Source: Chitinophaga eiseniae (lineage in GTDB: Bacteria; Bacteroidota; Bacteroidia; Chitinophagales; Chitinophagaceae). Taken from it: a stretch of DNA of 64,000 nt. Positions within the stretch are counted from its first letter, which is position 1. The number at the start of each line of letters is the position of its first letter. Positions 51,120 to 59,930 of this stretch are shown here, in pieces. Made by a program: the position numbers and the translations under genes. The DNA lies in NCBI RefSeq assembly GCF_900167135.1, contig NZ_FUWZ01000005.1, forward strand, positions 622,516-686,515, written 5' to 3'. The notes beneath the pieces are model-generated. The model was not told the origin of the DNA and did no database searches. It worked only from the letters and a program-made list of their open reading frames with translations.

Positions 51120-51926
51120 ATGTTCGACTTTATTACCAAACGCTCTTTCGGAATTAACCTGTTGGTCGTGATAGCGTTCTTTTTTGGACTGGCACTGTTG
51201 TTTTTCTCACTGTTGGGGGTCATCACCCGGCATAATGAAGAGCTGACAGTCCCGGACGTGCGCGGGAAAAGTGTAAAAGAAGCCATTGCCCTCCTGGAAA
51301 AGGAAGGATTCGAAGCCGATGTAAGAGACTCCATCTACATAGACAGTATCCCCCCTTTGTCTGTATGGGTACAGACTCCCGATAAAGGCGCCCGCGTAAA
51401 AGTCGGCAGAACGATCTACCTGACGGTGAACAAAGTAGTAGCTCCCATGGTGAAAATGCCCGACCTGGAAGGACTTACCTTCCGCAGCGCGGAAATGATG
51501 CTGAAAAGCATGCGCCTCAATGTAGGAGATACCATTTACAGGCCGGACTTCGCCACCAATACGGTATTGCAGCAGCTGCTCAACGGCAAGCGTGTCAAAC
51601 CAGGCACCCCCGTTGCAGAAGGCAGCAATATTACCCTGATCATCAGCAGCGGTACCGGCAGCATCGAAAATCCGGTGCCTGATTTTGTAGGCCTCACTTT
51701 CACGGAAGCCCGCGAAATGCTCAATGCAAACAACCTGAGCGCAGGTACCATCATCATCGATCCCGGGGTAACAGACACCGCCAACGCCTTTATCATCAAG
51801 CAGGTGCCCGCCCGCAGAAACGAAATCGGCGATTTCAACATGGTAAGGGCCGGAGAAAGCATCGATCTGTGGCTCTCTGCGACCAAACCGGTGAAAGACT
51901 CGGTACAGGCGCCCGTACAGGAATAA
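51120..51926 (+). CDS. Membrane-anchored PASTA-domain protein
   Basis: Protein of 268 residues. One N-terminal transmembrane helix (LLVVIAFFFGLALLFFSLLGV, about 14-34) anchors three PASTA domains at about 42-105, 110-180 and 185-255; each begins with a P-D-[VLF] element (VPDVRGKSVKEAIALL, MPDLEGLTFRSAEMML, VPDFVGLTFTEAREML). PASTA domains bind muropeptides or unlinked peptidoglycan. Unlike Firmicutes and Actinobacteria, no kinase domain is fused. Position after ddl supports a cell-wall sensing or scaffolding role, which is inference. Confidence 0.9.
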   Translation: MFDFITKRSFGINLLVVIAFFFGLALLFFSLLGVITRHNEELTVPDVRGKSVKEAIALLEKEGFEADVRDSIYIDSIPPLSVWVQTPDKGARVKVGRTIYLTVNKVVAPMVKMPDLEGLTFRSAEMMLKSMRLNVGDTIYRPDFATNTVLQQLLNGKRVKPGTPVAEGSNITLIISSGTGSIENPVPDFVGLTFTEAREMLNANNLSAGTIIIDPGVTDTANAFIIKQVPARRNEIGDFNMVRAGESIDLWLSATKPVKDSVQAPVQE

Positions 51927-51973
51927 CCATCATCAAAACCACCATTTTTAAACCGAACTTAAACTTTTACATC

Positions 51974-52270
51974 ATGCAGAATATCACAAAAGAAGAACTG
52001 AAACAACGCATCGACGCCGGTGAGCAACTGAACATCCTCGATGTTCGCGAACCACACGAGCGCGCTGAATTCAATATCGGTGGCTTTCATATTCCGCTGG
52101 GTCTCGTACAGACAATGCAGGTAGATGAAATAGAACACCTGAAAGATGAAGAAGTCATCGTATACTGCCGCAGCGGTAACCGCAGCGGTCAGGCCTGCAT
52201 GCTCCTCGAAACCATGGGCTTCACCAATGTGAAGAACCTGACAGGCGGTATGCTCAACTGGCAGGCGTAA
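51974..52270 (+). CDS. Single-domain rhodanese-like protein
   Basis: Protein of 98 residues; the ATG at 51974 (MQNITKEEL) gives the normal length, whereas the frame opens at 51869 inside the PASTA gene. Rhodanese features are LNILDVREPHERAEFNIGG and the active-site loop with the catalytic cysteine in VYCRSGNRSGQA, ending in NLTGGMLNW. It transfers sulfane sulphur in the cytoplasm; acceptor unknown. It lies 47 bp downstream of the PASTA gene and ends at a long terminator hairpin. Confidence 0.92.
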   Translation: MQNITKEELKQRIDAGEQLNILDVREPHERAEFNIGGFHIPLGLVQTMQVDEIEHLKDEEVIVYCRSGNRSGQACMLLETMGFTNVKNLTGGMLNWQA

Positions 52271-52291
52271 CAATTGTAAATTATTAATAAG

Positions 52292-52342
52292 CGCGAAGCT
52301 TAACAGGGATTATCAACGGTATAATCCCTGTTAAGCTTCGCG
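52292..52342. terminator. Bidirectional terminator with a 22-bp perfect stem
   Basis: Arms 52292-52313 and 52321-52342 are exact complements, loop CAACGGT, followed by TTTGTTATT. It separates the convergent rhodanese and RidA genes. Confidence 0.85.
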
Positions 52343-52407
52343 TTTGTTATTGATATGCAGTCTTTAATTTTTCGCTACCTCCCTGCATCAGTGGATGCCG
52401 GCAATCG

Positions 52408-52794
52408 TCACAGCATTACCATTGCAGTAGCCTCTATCTCCACCAGGTACCGCGGATCTATCAACTTGCTTACTTCCACCATGGTAGTAGCGGGTTTGAT
52501 AGCTTTAAAAAATTCGCCGTGCGCCCGGCCATACTCTTCCCAGCGGGAAATATCTGTCACATACATACGGGTCCTGACTACATCATGCAGGGTAGCGCCC
52601 GCAGAGATGAGGACCGATTCTATTTTTGCCAGTACAAAACGGGTCTGTTCATAGGCGTCGCCCTCCGCTACTACTTTATCATTGTCTACCGCTACTGTTC
52701 CTGAAACTTCGATGGTATTGCCTACCCGTACCGCACGGGAGTATCCGACTTTGTTTTCCCATTGTGCGCCGGAGGAATAAAGGGTGCGTTTCAT
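52408..52794 (-). CDS. RidA-family deaminase
   Basis: Protein of 128 residues; the start at 52794 (MKRTLYSSGA) matches the family. The chorismate-mutase-like barrel shows YSRAVRVGNTIEVSGTV, a LAKIESVLISAGATLHDVVRTRMYVTD stretch with the catalytic arginine, and the terminal VEVSKLIDPRYLVEIEATA with the conserved glutamate. RidA proteins hydrolyse reactive enamine/imine intermediates from PLP enzymes; some members do other work. No metabolic partner is adjacent. Confidence 0.92.
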   Translation of the reverse strand: MKRTLYSSGAQWENKVGYSRAVRVGNTIEVSGTVAVDNDKVVAEGDAYEQTRFVLAKIESVLISAGATLHDVVRTRMYVTDISRWEEYGRAHGEFFKAIKPATTMVEVSKLIDPRYLVEIEATAMVML

Positions 52795-52933
52795 AAAATT
52801 ATGTTTTGAAGAAGGGTGAGAAGACGTTTCAAAAATACGCTTTAAAGAGGACCGGAACACGGTTTTTTGCCGGCGGCATATAATAAAGGTACCATAACGT
52901 GGAATGTTGGCGACTCCCTGCAGCGCTTTCTCC

Positions 52934-54049
52934 TTACACCCCGTTCGTATTGCCCTGTTGTGCCGGCAGGTTACGGAACTTTACTACTCTGCCCAGCAGA
53001 TCGAACCAGAAAGGCGCGCCCAGCGAGATGGCCAGGGCCGTGATGCTCCATCCGGCCAGTACCAGCCAGCCATTCTGCTGGTAGGGGTGGGTAAATCCAC
53101 AATGCGTCGCTCTTTTGCCGCCGGCGGTATCGGTCACGCAGGCGCGGCTGACGCCCAGCACATTTTTCGCGTCGCCGGCATCCTGCCGGAGCGCAGCATA
53201 CACCCCTATCAGGGCGGTATCCTTTAACAGTATGGAGACAGCGGTGTCCTGCCGGAAGTAACTGCTGTCGCGGTGCAGTATATGTTTTCGTGTAAGCGTA
53301 TCTGTTATTGCCGTATAGGACGGCTCGCGGTTGGCTACCAGCCGTACCATCTGCTCCCGCACATTTTTATCCTTCATCAGGATACGGGCAATGGCGATGG
53401 TGTCCACATTAAAAACGGCAGCGATGCCCAGGCCAAGGATCAGCAGCCATACCTGTGTTTGCCGCTTATACCAGCCGCTGGCACGGGTCATGGTTTCGTT
53501 GAACCAGGTCTCCATATTGATACGGAACTGTGGTACCTGGTGATGGGCATCTTCAAAAAGATTCCGCAGGTGAGTGAGCGTGTCCGGCGCCAGGTGCAGC
53601 GTGTTATGCGCCAGGCTGTTCCGGATAGCGGCAGTCTCTGATGCCTGCCCTTCCGGCTGTCCACGTAACAGGTGGACCATCGCCTGCGAAAATATCTGCG
53701 GACTGATATAGGCCGGCCTGGCGGAAGCACTGTTTTCTCCCAGGTAACGGATGGAGGGCGACTGGTAGAATTTCTTCAAAAACGGGCCGTTCTGAAAAGG
53801 CGCAAAGAAATGGACCACACTCCAGCCCAGTTCATAAAACCAGTTGAAAAAAGTAAAACGGCCGAAAACACCAAGATCGCCACTCCGGTCATCGTCTTCC
53901 AGCAAACGCCGCAAAGCCTTTGTCAATACCCGCGCCCGGGCATTGAACAGCCGCGCGACCATCTCCTGCACAATGGAGGCTAACAAACTGTACAGCAGAT
54001 AGATAAATATCAGCCCCAGTGCCACATCGATGGCAAGATTATTAAACAT
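52934..54049 (-). CDS. Membrane protein of unknown function
   Basis: Protein of 371 residues with an N-terminal helix (IDVALGLIFIYLLYSLLASIV), a helix near 200-215 (WLLILGLGIAAVFNVDTIAI) and one near 330-350 (LVLAGWSITALAISLGAPFWF). Between helices 2 and 3 is a soluble region of about 110 residues with a pair of cysteines. The large segment between helices 1 and 2 is helical and Arg/His-rich. I do not recognise the family. The gene is divergent from a secreted-protein gene with a 217-bp spacer. Confidence 0.7.
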   Translation of the reverse strand: MFNNLAIDVALGLIFIYLLYSLLASIVQEMVARLFNARARVLTKALRRLLEDDDRSGDLGVFGRFTFFNWFYELGWSVVHFFAPFQNGPFLKKFYQSPSIRYLGENSASARPAYISPQIFSQAMVHLLRGQPEGQASETAAIRNSLAHNTLHLAPDTLTHLRNLFEDAHHQVPQFRINMETWFNETMTRASGWYKRQTQVWLLILGLGIAAVFNVDTIAIARILMKDKNVREQMVRLVANREPSYTAITDTLTRKHILHRDSSYFRQDTAVSILLKDTALIGVYAALRQDAGDAKNVLGVSRACVTDTAGGKRATHCGFTHPYQQNGWLVLAGWSITALAISLGAPFWFDLLGRVVKFRNLPAQQGNTNGV

Positions 54050-54266
54050 AGGATAGTTATTGAGTTGACATATTGATATAAAGTTAAATATTTATTGTAA
54101 AGATAGGATGGCGCAACGCAGTGTATTTGTGCGCAGCACTGCAGGATAAATACAACTTTTGTGTGATGGTTGAAGTTTGATTTTTTATGCTATTTCGCAG
54201 TCAGAATGCATGTGTATGTTAACCTTACCCCACTCCTGATGAAAAATTCCGTTAAATCATATACTT

Positions 54267-55427
54267 ATGAAAATTCTCCGACTACTAAGCTGCTGGCTTA
54301 TTATAGCCTTAGGTATTTGTCCTGCTATCGTTCAGGCCCAGGAAGAAATACCGTGGAAGCTCATCGGCGCAACACAGGACTGGACAAATAATTACAATCT
54401 CTTTTACTATAAAATCGCGCAGATAAATGATAGTACGCACAGATATGCTTCCCTGGTAGAAGTCTCTGTTCAGGGGGACGCTAACTTTTTTGACCGGCAG
54501 GGCACTTATCTCATCCGCATCGACAAATGGGAGAATTCAAGAAGGTTTGACGGCATGGAAATCCAGTGTACATCCGGCAATCCCAAAGCGGCTGTTTTTT
54601 TTGTATTTAACAACGCCTTATGGATGAGATCAAACTATCAGTGGGGAGGTATTTATGTAAAGGCCACTAACCTGTTGGCGAACCAAAGTCCGCTGACGGG
54701 CGGTACCTATGGCCAGACACTTGTGCCGCCAAACGGCTTTCTTGCCAGGACCGACTACTACGGGCTAAAATGTGATTTTGACAACAATAAGTTCGAGAAG
54801 CTGCCCTACACTGATGTCACTGGTTTTGTTTATGACTCTGCTGGGATGTCGCTTGGAAAACCGGTTAGAAACGGAATTCTGAACATCAATAGCATAGGCC
54901 GGACAGATGGTGATTTAGTTTTTATTACGAAAGACTCTACGTCGGCCCAGTGTGATTTTTTTTCCAATTATAAAGGCGGTACAGATCTGCAGAACGGTGT
55001 GTTAGGATATGGTGTGCGACCCATGAGCAAAGCCTGGCAAATTTGGGAAAAAGGCGCTAATTCCATCTGGACTAACCTTTTTCATGTCGGCGCCAATGGC
55101 GACGTAGGTATTGGCACGCTCAATCCTAAGGCCAAACTGGCGGTAAAAGGCACCATCCTCGCCCAGAGAGTAAAAGTAACGGTGGCGGCAGCGGACTGGC
55201 CTGACTATGTCTTCAGTAAAAATTATGTACTGCCGTCTTTGCAGGAAGTAGAAAACCATATCCGTCAGTATCAGCATCTGCCCGACATGCCGGCTGCTGC
55301 TGAAGTGGCCAGAGACGGGCATGACCTCGGAGAAATGAACAGGAAGCTGGTGCAGAAAGTGGAAGAGCTGACCCTGTATATCATCGACCTGCAAAAGAGA
55401 ATCACTGCACTGGAACAAAGACCTTAA
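54267..55427 (+). CDS. Secreted protein with a Bacteroidota tail-fibre-like C-terminus
   Basis: Exported protein of 386 residues with a signal peptide ending in IVQAQE. The N-terminal two thirds form a beta-rich domain without recognised family (YKIAQINDSTHRYASLVEVSV). Residues from about 275 match the common module that begins GDVGIGTLNPKAKLAVKG and continues with VFSKNYVLPSLQEVENHIRQ, HLPDMPAAAEV and a terminal coiled coil (LVQKVEELTLYIIDLQKRI). That module ends many secreted proteins of this phylum and resembles the trimerising part of tail fibres or the intramolecular-chaperone module. A surface or adhesion role is inferred. Confidence 0.78.
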   Translation: MKILRLLSCWLIIALGICPAIVQAQEEIPWKLIGATQDWTNNYNLFYYKIAQINDSTHRYASLVEVSVQGDANFFDRQGTYLIRIDKWENSRRFDGMEIQCTSGNPKAAVFFVFNNALWMRSNYQWGGIYVKATNLLANQSPLTGGTYGQTLVPPNGFLARTDYYGLKCDFDNNKFEKLPYTDVTGFVYDSAGMSLGKPVRNGILNINSIGRTDGDLVFITKDSTSAQCDFFSNYKGGTDLQNGVLGYGVRPMSKAWQIWEKGANSIWTNLFHVGANGDVGIGTLNPKAKLAVKGTILAQRVKVTVAAADWPDYVFSKNYVLPSLQEVENHIRQYQHLPDMPAAAEVARDGHDLGEMNRKLVQKVEELTLYIIDLQKRITALEQRP

Positions 55428-55472
55428 TCATCAATCAAAAACAATAAAAAACCAATCGTCAAACCCAAAAGT

Positions 55473-55655
55473 ATGAATGTTAATTATTTAGTGTTGATCT
55501 TTACCAGCCTGTATTTGGGTGGTACTTTCCTTTATTACAAATACGCAAAGAAGAAAGGCATGGAGTTCCGGTATAAACCATTTTACCTGCTGGCCGTAGC
55601 CATTCTGTTTGTACTCTCTATTTACGGTATTATTACAGGGAAACAATTCTTTTAA
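55473..55655 (+). CDS. Small two-helix membrane protein
   Basis: 60-residue protein with two hydrophobic segments (YLVLIFTSLYLGGTFLYYKYA and FYLLAVAILFVLSIYGIITG) separated by a basic loop (KKKGMEFRYK). The composition and orderly spacing to the next two genes support it being real. Function unknown; it may start a small three-gene unit with the following two frames. Confidence 0.6.
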   Translation: MNVNYLVLIFTSLYLGGTFLYYKYAKKKGMEFRYKPFYLLAVAILFVLSIYGIITGKQFF

Positions 55656-55716
55656 TCCAGGGCATAGACAACTACCTGCTTTACGCAGGTAGTTGTACCT
55701 GAACCTGCAAATTGTC

Positions 55717-55890
55717 ATGGAAGGAAAATCTATTTACCCGTTGCTTTGGGTATTACTGATAGTGATACTTTTCTTCTGGTGGATGTTCGCCAGGAAAAAA
55801 AGAACAACGAAACCTATCGGGAGCCGGAAAAAAGGAGGACGAAGCGCCAACGTAAATATAAACAACCAGGAAAATGATGGTAGATATTGA
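55717..55890 (+). CDS. Small single-helix membrane protein
   Basis: 57-residue protein; the ATG at 55717 starts directly before the helix YPLLWVLLIVILFFWWMFA, which is followed by a highly basic tail (RKKRTTKPIGSRKKGG). An earlier in-frame start at 55693 is possible. Its end overlaps the start of the leucine-rich gene by 17 bp in another frame, which suggests translational coupling. Function unknown. Confidence 0.55.
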   Translation: MEGKSIYPLLWVLLIVILFFWWMFARKKRTTKPIGSRKKGGRSANVNINNQENDGRY

Positions 55891-56581
55891 AATAAACAGT
55901 GCAAAAGACATGGATGTGTTGAAGACTTACAACACAGATGAAATCGACACATTAAACCTCTATATCTACGCCAGCGTTTCTTTAAAATTCATTCCCAAAC
56001 TTAAAAATCTGAAAAGCCTGCTCATTGCGGGCAGTGTTAAAGACCTCTCTCCGGTATCACAGTGTAAATCTTTGACAACACTGATGATCAGCAACAAAGG
56101 GGCTGTTAATACACTGGATTTTTTACAGGAGCTTTCGCTGGAAACATTAAAACTGGAGAGTTTTACGTCAAAAATCGACCATCTGACCTTTCCTGTTTTG
56201 CCATCTTTAAGAAATGTGGAGATTTCAGGCGTTGCTAAAATCAATGACCTGGCTTTTTTAGAAGATTTTTCTGCTATTGAAAAGATCTCCTTATTTGAGT
56301 TGAACGCACAGCGGCTATTTGATTTTTCAACATTGCATCAGTTGAAAGAATTAAGGCTGACGAATATGTTCCATTTGAAAGCACTGTCTGAACTGGCGAC
56401 CGTTAATGCTCCTGCGAAAATCTACATAAGGGAATTTTATATCAACAGGAAGATCAAAAACGACAAAAAAGAAGCCCTTCTTAAAGTCCTTCCGGAACTC
56501 AAACAGCTGGACGTCATTGAGCTGAGTATTAACCAGGAAAAATTCTCCAAAGATGACTTGTTAGGCATGCTGCGCCAGTGA
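55874..56581 (+). CDS. Leucine-rich-repeat-like protein
   Basis: Protein of 235 residues without export signal. Short repeats of about 21-23 residues with LxxLxIxG/S consensus appear at LKNLKSLLIAGSVKDLSPV, CKSLTTLMISNKGAVNTL, LETLKLESFTSK, LRNVEISGVAKINDLAF and LKELRLTNMFHLKAL, giving about five LRR-like turns. The C-terminal 60 residues are helical and charged. The gene overlaps the small membrane protein gene before it and ends 8 bp before the convergent ATP-grasp gene. Such proteins usually mediate protein contacts; the partner is unknown. Confidence 0.68.
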   Translation: MMVDIEINSAKDMDVLKTYNTDEIDTLNLYIYASVSLKFIPKLKNLKSLLIAGSVKDLSPVSQCKSLTTLMISNKGAVNTLDFLQELSLETLKLESFTSKIDHLTFPVLPSLRNVEISGVAKINDLAFLEDFSAIEKISLFELNAQRLFDFSTLHQLKELRLTNMFHLKALSELATVNAPAKIYIREFYINRKIKNDKKEALLKVLPELKQLDVIELSINQEKFSKDDLLGMLRQ

Positions 56582-56589
56582 GCCGTTTT

Positions 56590-57789
56590 CTAGGCAAATT
56601 CAAAGAAACAGCAGCTGCCGCCTACCCAGGTGTCGGTGTTGTTGAAGCCTACACCAATCATTTTTCCCTTACTGATCCTGGACAGGTTGTGTATGAGGAT
56701 GGGCCGCGGAGAGCTGTCGGGCCAGATGTACATCATCCGGATTTCACAGATCGCCGGACCGGTGGGGGTTTGTATTGCGGGGGCGTATGTTACCTTGCGT
56801 TGCAGGATCCAGTTTTCAGGATCTTTAATGTTGTCGATGTCCTGTTGGGTAACATCTATCACCACGCCCTGTCCGGCAAAGGAAAACAGGGGTTTCAGCA
56901 CATAATTTTCCAGGTCGGCGGGTACTACCGGCAGTTCATGAAGGAACCAGCTTTTGGGCACAAATTCACTGTGAATAAAAGGCATGGTGTATTTGCTGAT
57001 CCTGTAAAACCAGTTAGGGTGCGTGATCCATTCCACATCAAGGTCCTGGAACAGGTTCACATGTGGTTCGAGGTGTCCGGACTGCTTTTGGAGATCATCG
57101 AAGATGATGCGGTTAAAGATGCGCTGGATGGGCGTTTTAACGCCATCGCGCATATAAAATAGTTTTTTCCCTTCCTGTATCAGTTGGGTGAGACATACTG
57201 TGCGGATGCCAATGTATTTTTCTGTACTGGCGAAGTCGATCCGTGTTTTCTGTTCTTCAGGTTTTATTTCCAGTAACACTACTTCTTCCGCGGGCAGGTT
57301 GCCGACAATCATTTCCCGGAGTAGTTGATAATAGGTTTTTTCGTCGATGCCGTTGAAAAAGTTGCTCAGTTGTTCCGGAATAGCGAAGTGGTTTTTGAAT
57401 TGCCGTGCCATCACGTCCTGGAAGGCGTACATGGTGGGGAAGCCCTGCAGTTCGATGAGCCGGGGGGAGTAGGCGTCGCCGGTTTCGTTCTGGCATACGG
57501 CGAAATCGATCACGATAAAGTGCGGATGATCATTTTCATGCGGCACTTTCAGATCGGCGGGAATGGCGTCTTCAGTGATTGATTTAAAGTCTGGCCGCAG
57601 GATCACATTCACAATTTCTTCACAGGCCTGTATGAGTTTGCTGGTCAGATCGGCGGGTACAAATACCGGTGTTTCGGCTACCCGGAAATCGGGCGCTATG
57701 CCGGCATCCTGCGCAATGCCTTCCAGGAAGGCCTGATAGCGGTCGTCGGTGAATTGTTGATTATATGCCTTTCTGACGTTGGGTATCAT
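56590..57789 (-). CDS. Circularly permuted ATP-grasp ligase-like protein (glutathionylspermidine-synthase-like)
   Basis: Protein of 399 residues, last gene of the five-gene operon. ATP-grasp elements occur in permuted order: the metal-binding IDFAV and PRLIELQGFPT (D95, E113), normally the end of the domain, are near the N-terminus, while the nucleotide loop LKPLFSFAGQGVVID (K299) and ILQRKV are near residues 298-332, followed by EIRMMYIW (E349, R351). This is the order found in circularly permuted ATP-grasp ligases such as glutathionylspermidine synthase. It would activate a carboxylate with ATP and join it to an amine. Substrates unknown. The stop is 17 bp from the GATase gene's neighbour start. 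Confidence 0.72.
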   Translation of the reverse strand: MIPNVRKAYNQQFTDDRYQAFLEGIAQDAGIAPDFRVAETPVFVPADLTSKLIQACEEIVNVILRPDFKSITEDAIPADLKVPHENDHPHFIVIDFAVCQNETGDAYSPRLIELQGFPTMYAFQDVMARQFKNHFAIPEQLSNFFNGIDEKTYYQLLREMIVGNLPAEEVVLLEIKPEEQKTRIDFASTEKYIGIRTVCLTQLIQEGKKLFYMRDGVKTPIQRIFNRIIFDDLQKQSGHLEPHVNLFQDLDVEWITHPNWFYRISKYTMPFIHSEFVPKSWFLHELPVVPADLENYVLKPLFSFAGQGVVIDVTQQDIDNIKDPENWILQRKVTYAPAIQTPTGPAICEIRMMYIWPDSSPRPILIHNLSRISKGKMIGVGFNNTDTWVGGSCCFFEFA

Positions 57790-57806
57790 AATATTGAATA
57801 AACGGA

Positions 57807-58703
57807 TTAGAAAAAGGTGTTTTCATCGTCGTTATGGGAAGGAACGCCTTCCAGGTGCTCAATGGCAGCCAGCCGGTCGCTCAGTTGCCCGTAAACGGCA
57901 TAGTCGAGGAAAGCGGTGATCAGCCGGTCGTGTGTCAGCATAATTTTATCCGGATCGGTGAGTTGTTCCAGCATGCTGTTGTATTTTTCGATGCCGTGAT
58001 GGTCCACCACCTGTTTTTTCTTTTCTTCCTGTCGCAGGTACATATACATACCATCGGCATCTGCTTCCGGGTGGAACTGGGTGCCGATAAAGTGGTCGTT
58101 AAAACGAATGGCCATGGTAGCGCGCTCCAGCGGTACATGTGGCCGTTCTTTTTCCAGGGCCAGTACCTGGCCGCCCATGGCGTAGAGACGTTCGTGGTTC
58201 AGTTCTATGACCTGCCAGTTGCGGCTGTCTACGATATAAAACGGATCGGGCAGGGCGGTAAACACTTTTTCGGAGAGGCCGGCGGCGGTTTTATGCACCG
58301 GGAAAACTCCGAAGGCCGGCGACCTGCGTTTACAGACGTTGCCGATACCATAATAGCGGCACATGATCTGGTAGGAGTGGCAGATAAAAAAAGCAGGTTT
58401 TTTCTGTTCCTGTGTACGGTTCCAGGCGAGCAGGTCTTCTATCAGGGAAAAATATTTCTGTTCCCATACGCTGCCTTCGCTGTCTACCGGGCTGCCGGGG
58501 CCGCCGGTTGAGATATAAATGTCATAGGAGGTGTCGGGCACCTGTTGTTGCAGTCTGACTTCAAACTCATCGAATTGCAGGTCCAGTGCGTGCATCGCTG
58601 CATATTGCACCAGTATTTCCCGGATACAGCGCATACCTTCATTGGCCACGCCCTCATACATATCCAGCACTGCTACTTTCCAGTTGTTTTTAATTGGATG
58701 CAT
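57807..58703 (-). CDS. Class I glutamine amidotransferase-like protein
   Basis: Protein of 298 residues. The GATase1 fold carries STGGPGSPVD (oxyanion region), the nucleophile C108 in FFICHSYQIM, and the H211-P-E213 pair in GTQFHPEAD. The nucleophile elbow lacks the usual G-x-C-x-G glycines (F-I-C-H-S), so it departs from GuaA/CarA-type domains, yet the triad is complete. About 75 extra C-terminal residues are helical. It would supply ammonia from glutamine or hydrolyse a gamma-glutamyl bond. It is fourth in the operon, between the carboxylate-amine ligase and the permuted ATP-grasp gene. Confidence 0.82.
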   Translation of the reverse strand: MHPIKNNWKVAVLDMYEGVANEGMRCIREILVQYAAMHALDLQFDEFEVRLQQQVPDTSYDIYISTGGPGSPVDSEGSVWEQKYFSLIEDLLAWNRTQEQKKPAFFICHSYQIMCRYYGIGNVCKRRSPAFGVFPVHKTAAGLSEKVFTALPDPFYIVDSRNWQVIELNHERLYAMGGQVLALEKERPHVPLERATMAIRFNDHFIGTQFHPEADADGMYMYLRQEEKKKQVVDHHGIEKYNSMLEQLTDPDKIMLTHDRLITAFLDYAVYGQLSDRLAAIEHLEGVPSHNDDENTFF

Positions 58704-58747
58704 ACTGCAAAATTACGAATTACGGCCGGGTAATCCGTCATTCCGGC

Positions 58748-59848
58748 TCAGCAGTTCTTCAGAAACTGGCCGTGAATGTAGTCAGTGACGGCTACAAGGT
58801 CCTGGGTTTCTTCATATACTTTCAGCTGCCTGTCCGCCCCGGTACCGTTGGACAGGATGTCTGTGGTGGCTTTGATCACATCGCGGCTGCCCAGATCGTC
58901 CACTACGTCGTCGATAAAATCGAGCAGTTCGTATATGAGTGCCCGTGTGTTGATTTCCATCTCTTTTCCGAAATCGATGAGATTACCATCGATGCCGTAG
59001 CGGGAGGCGCGCCACTTGTTTTCGTTGACGAGCGCCCGATTGTAGATGATGAAGTTCAGGTTCTGCATACGCAGCTTGTATATTTTGGCGCAAACGGCCT
59101 GGAAGAGCGCCGCCAGCGTGATAGTGTCGTCTATCGTCAGGGGTACGTCACAGATGCGGAATTCCACAGTGTTGAAGAACGGGTGTACCCGCAGGTCCCA
59201 CCATACCTTTTTGGCGTTGTCGATGCAGTTGGTTTTAACCAGCAGTTTGATATAGTTGTCATATTCTTCGATACTGGCGAAATAATCGGGGATGCCGGTC
59301 CGGGGGAACTTATCGAAAACTTTGGTACGAAAGGATTTGAAGCCGGTATTACGCCCTTCCCAGAAAGGGGAATTGGTGCTAAGAGCAAAAATATGCGGCA
59401 GAAAATAACGGACGGAGTTTGCGATATGCAGGGCCATCTCCCTGTTTTCCATACCTACGTGCACATGCAGCCCAAAGATCAGGTTGGACCTGGCGGCGTC
59501 CTGCATTTCGTTGACGATCTCAAAATAGCGGGGATGGTCGGTGATCATTTGTTTTTCCCACTTACTGAAGGGGTGCGTGCCGGAGGCGCCGATGCTGAAA
59601 CCGAGGTCTCCGGCTATCTGGGTGATGGTACGGCGCAGCAGTGCCACATCTTCACGTGCCTCTTGTATGTTGGCGCATATCTGCGTGCCCACTTCTACCA
59701 CCGCCTGATGAAATTCAGCTTTTACCTGGTCGCGGATCACTTTATGGGCCTGTTCCACAATCCTTTGCTCATGGGACCGGAGCTCCCTGGTGGTAGGGTC
59801 CATCACCATGTATTCTTCTTCTATACCCAGCGTAAACGCTCTGAACAT
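58748..59848 (-). CDS. YbdK-family carboxylate-amine ligase (GCS2)
   Basis: Protein of 366 residues, the family's usual size. It belongs to the glutamate-cysteine-ligase type 2 family: the FTLGIEEEYMVMDP start, AVVEVGTQICANIQEAREDV, GASGTHPF, and the metal/ATP-site LIFGLHVHVGMENREMAL. These enzymes activate a carboxylate, usually of glutamate, with ATP and couple it to an amine; YbdK itself has only weak glutamate-cysteine ligase activity. In this operon an atypical amide product is likely. Third gene of the unit, 82 bp after the RimK-like gene and 44 bp before the amidotransferase. Confidence 0.9.
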   Translation of the reverse strand: MFRAFTLGIEEEYMVMDPTTRELRSHEQRIVEQAHKVIRDQVKAEFHQAVVEVGTQICANIQEAREDVALLRRTITQIAGDLGFSIGASGTHPFSKWEKQMITDHPRYFEIVNEMQDAARSNLIFGLHVHVGMENREMALHIANSVRYFLPHIFALSTNSPFWEGRNTGFKSFRTKVFDKFPRTGIPDYFASIEEYDNYIKLLVKTNCIDNAKKVWWDLRVHPFFNTVEFRICDVPLTIDDTITLAALFQAVCAKIYKLRMQNLNFIIYNRALVNENKWRASRYGIDGNLIDFGKEMEINTRALIYELLDFIDDVVDDLGSRDVIKATTDILSNGTGADRQLKVYEETQDLVAVTDYIHGQFLKNC

Positions 59849-59930
59849 GATTAAAATTTTTCCCGAAATTACGAATTAGGCATTATGAAAATGTATCTCG
59901 ATAATTTATCGGGAGATGATCGCTGTTTGT

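Noticed and set aside
54267..55427. Type IX secretion signal on the secreted protein
   Set aside because: The C-terminus is a coiled coil and not a T9SS CTD with its usual beta-sandwich motifs.
58694..59854. Plus-strand open frame of 386 codons
   Set aside because: Antisense shadow of the YbdK-type ligase gene, whose motifs are unambiguous.
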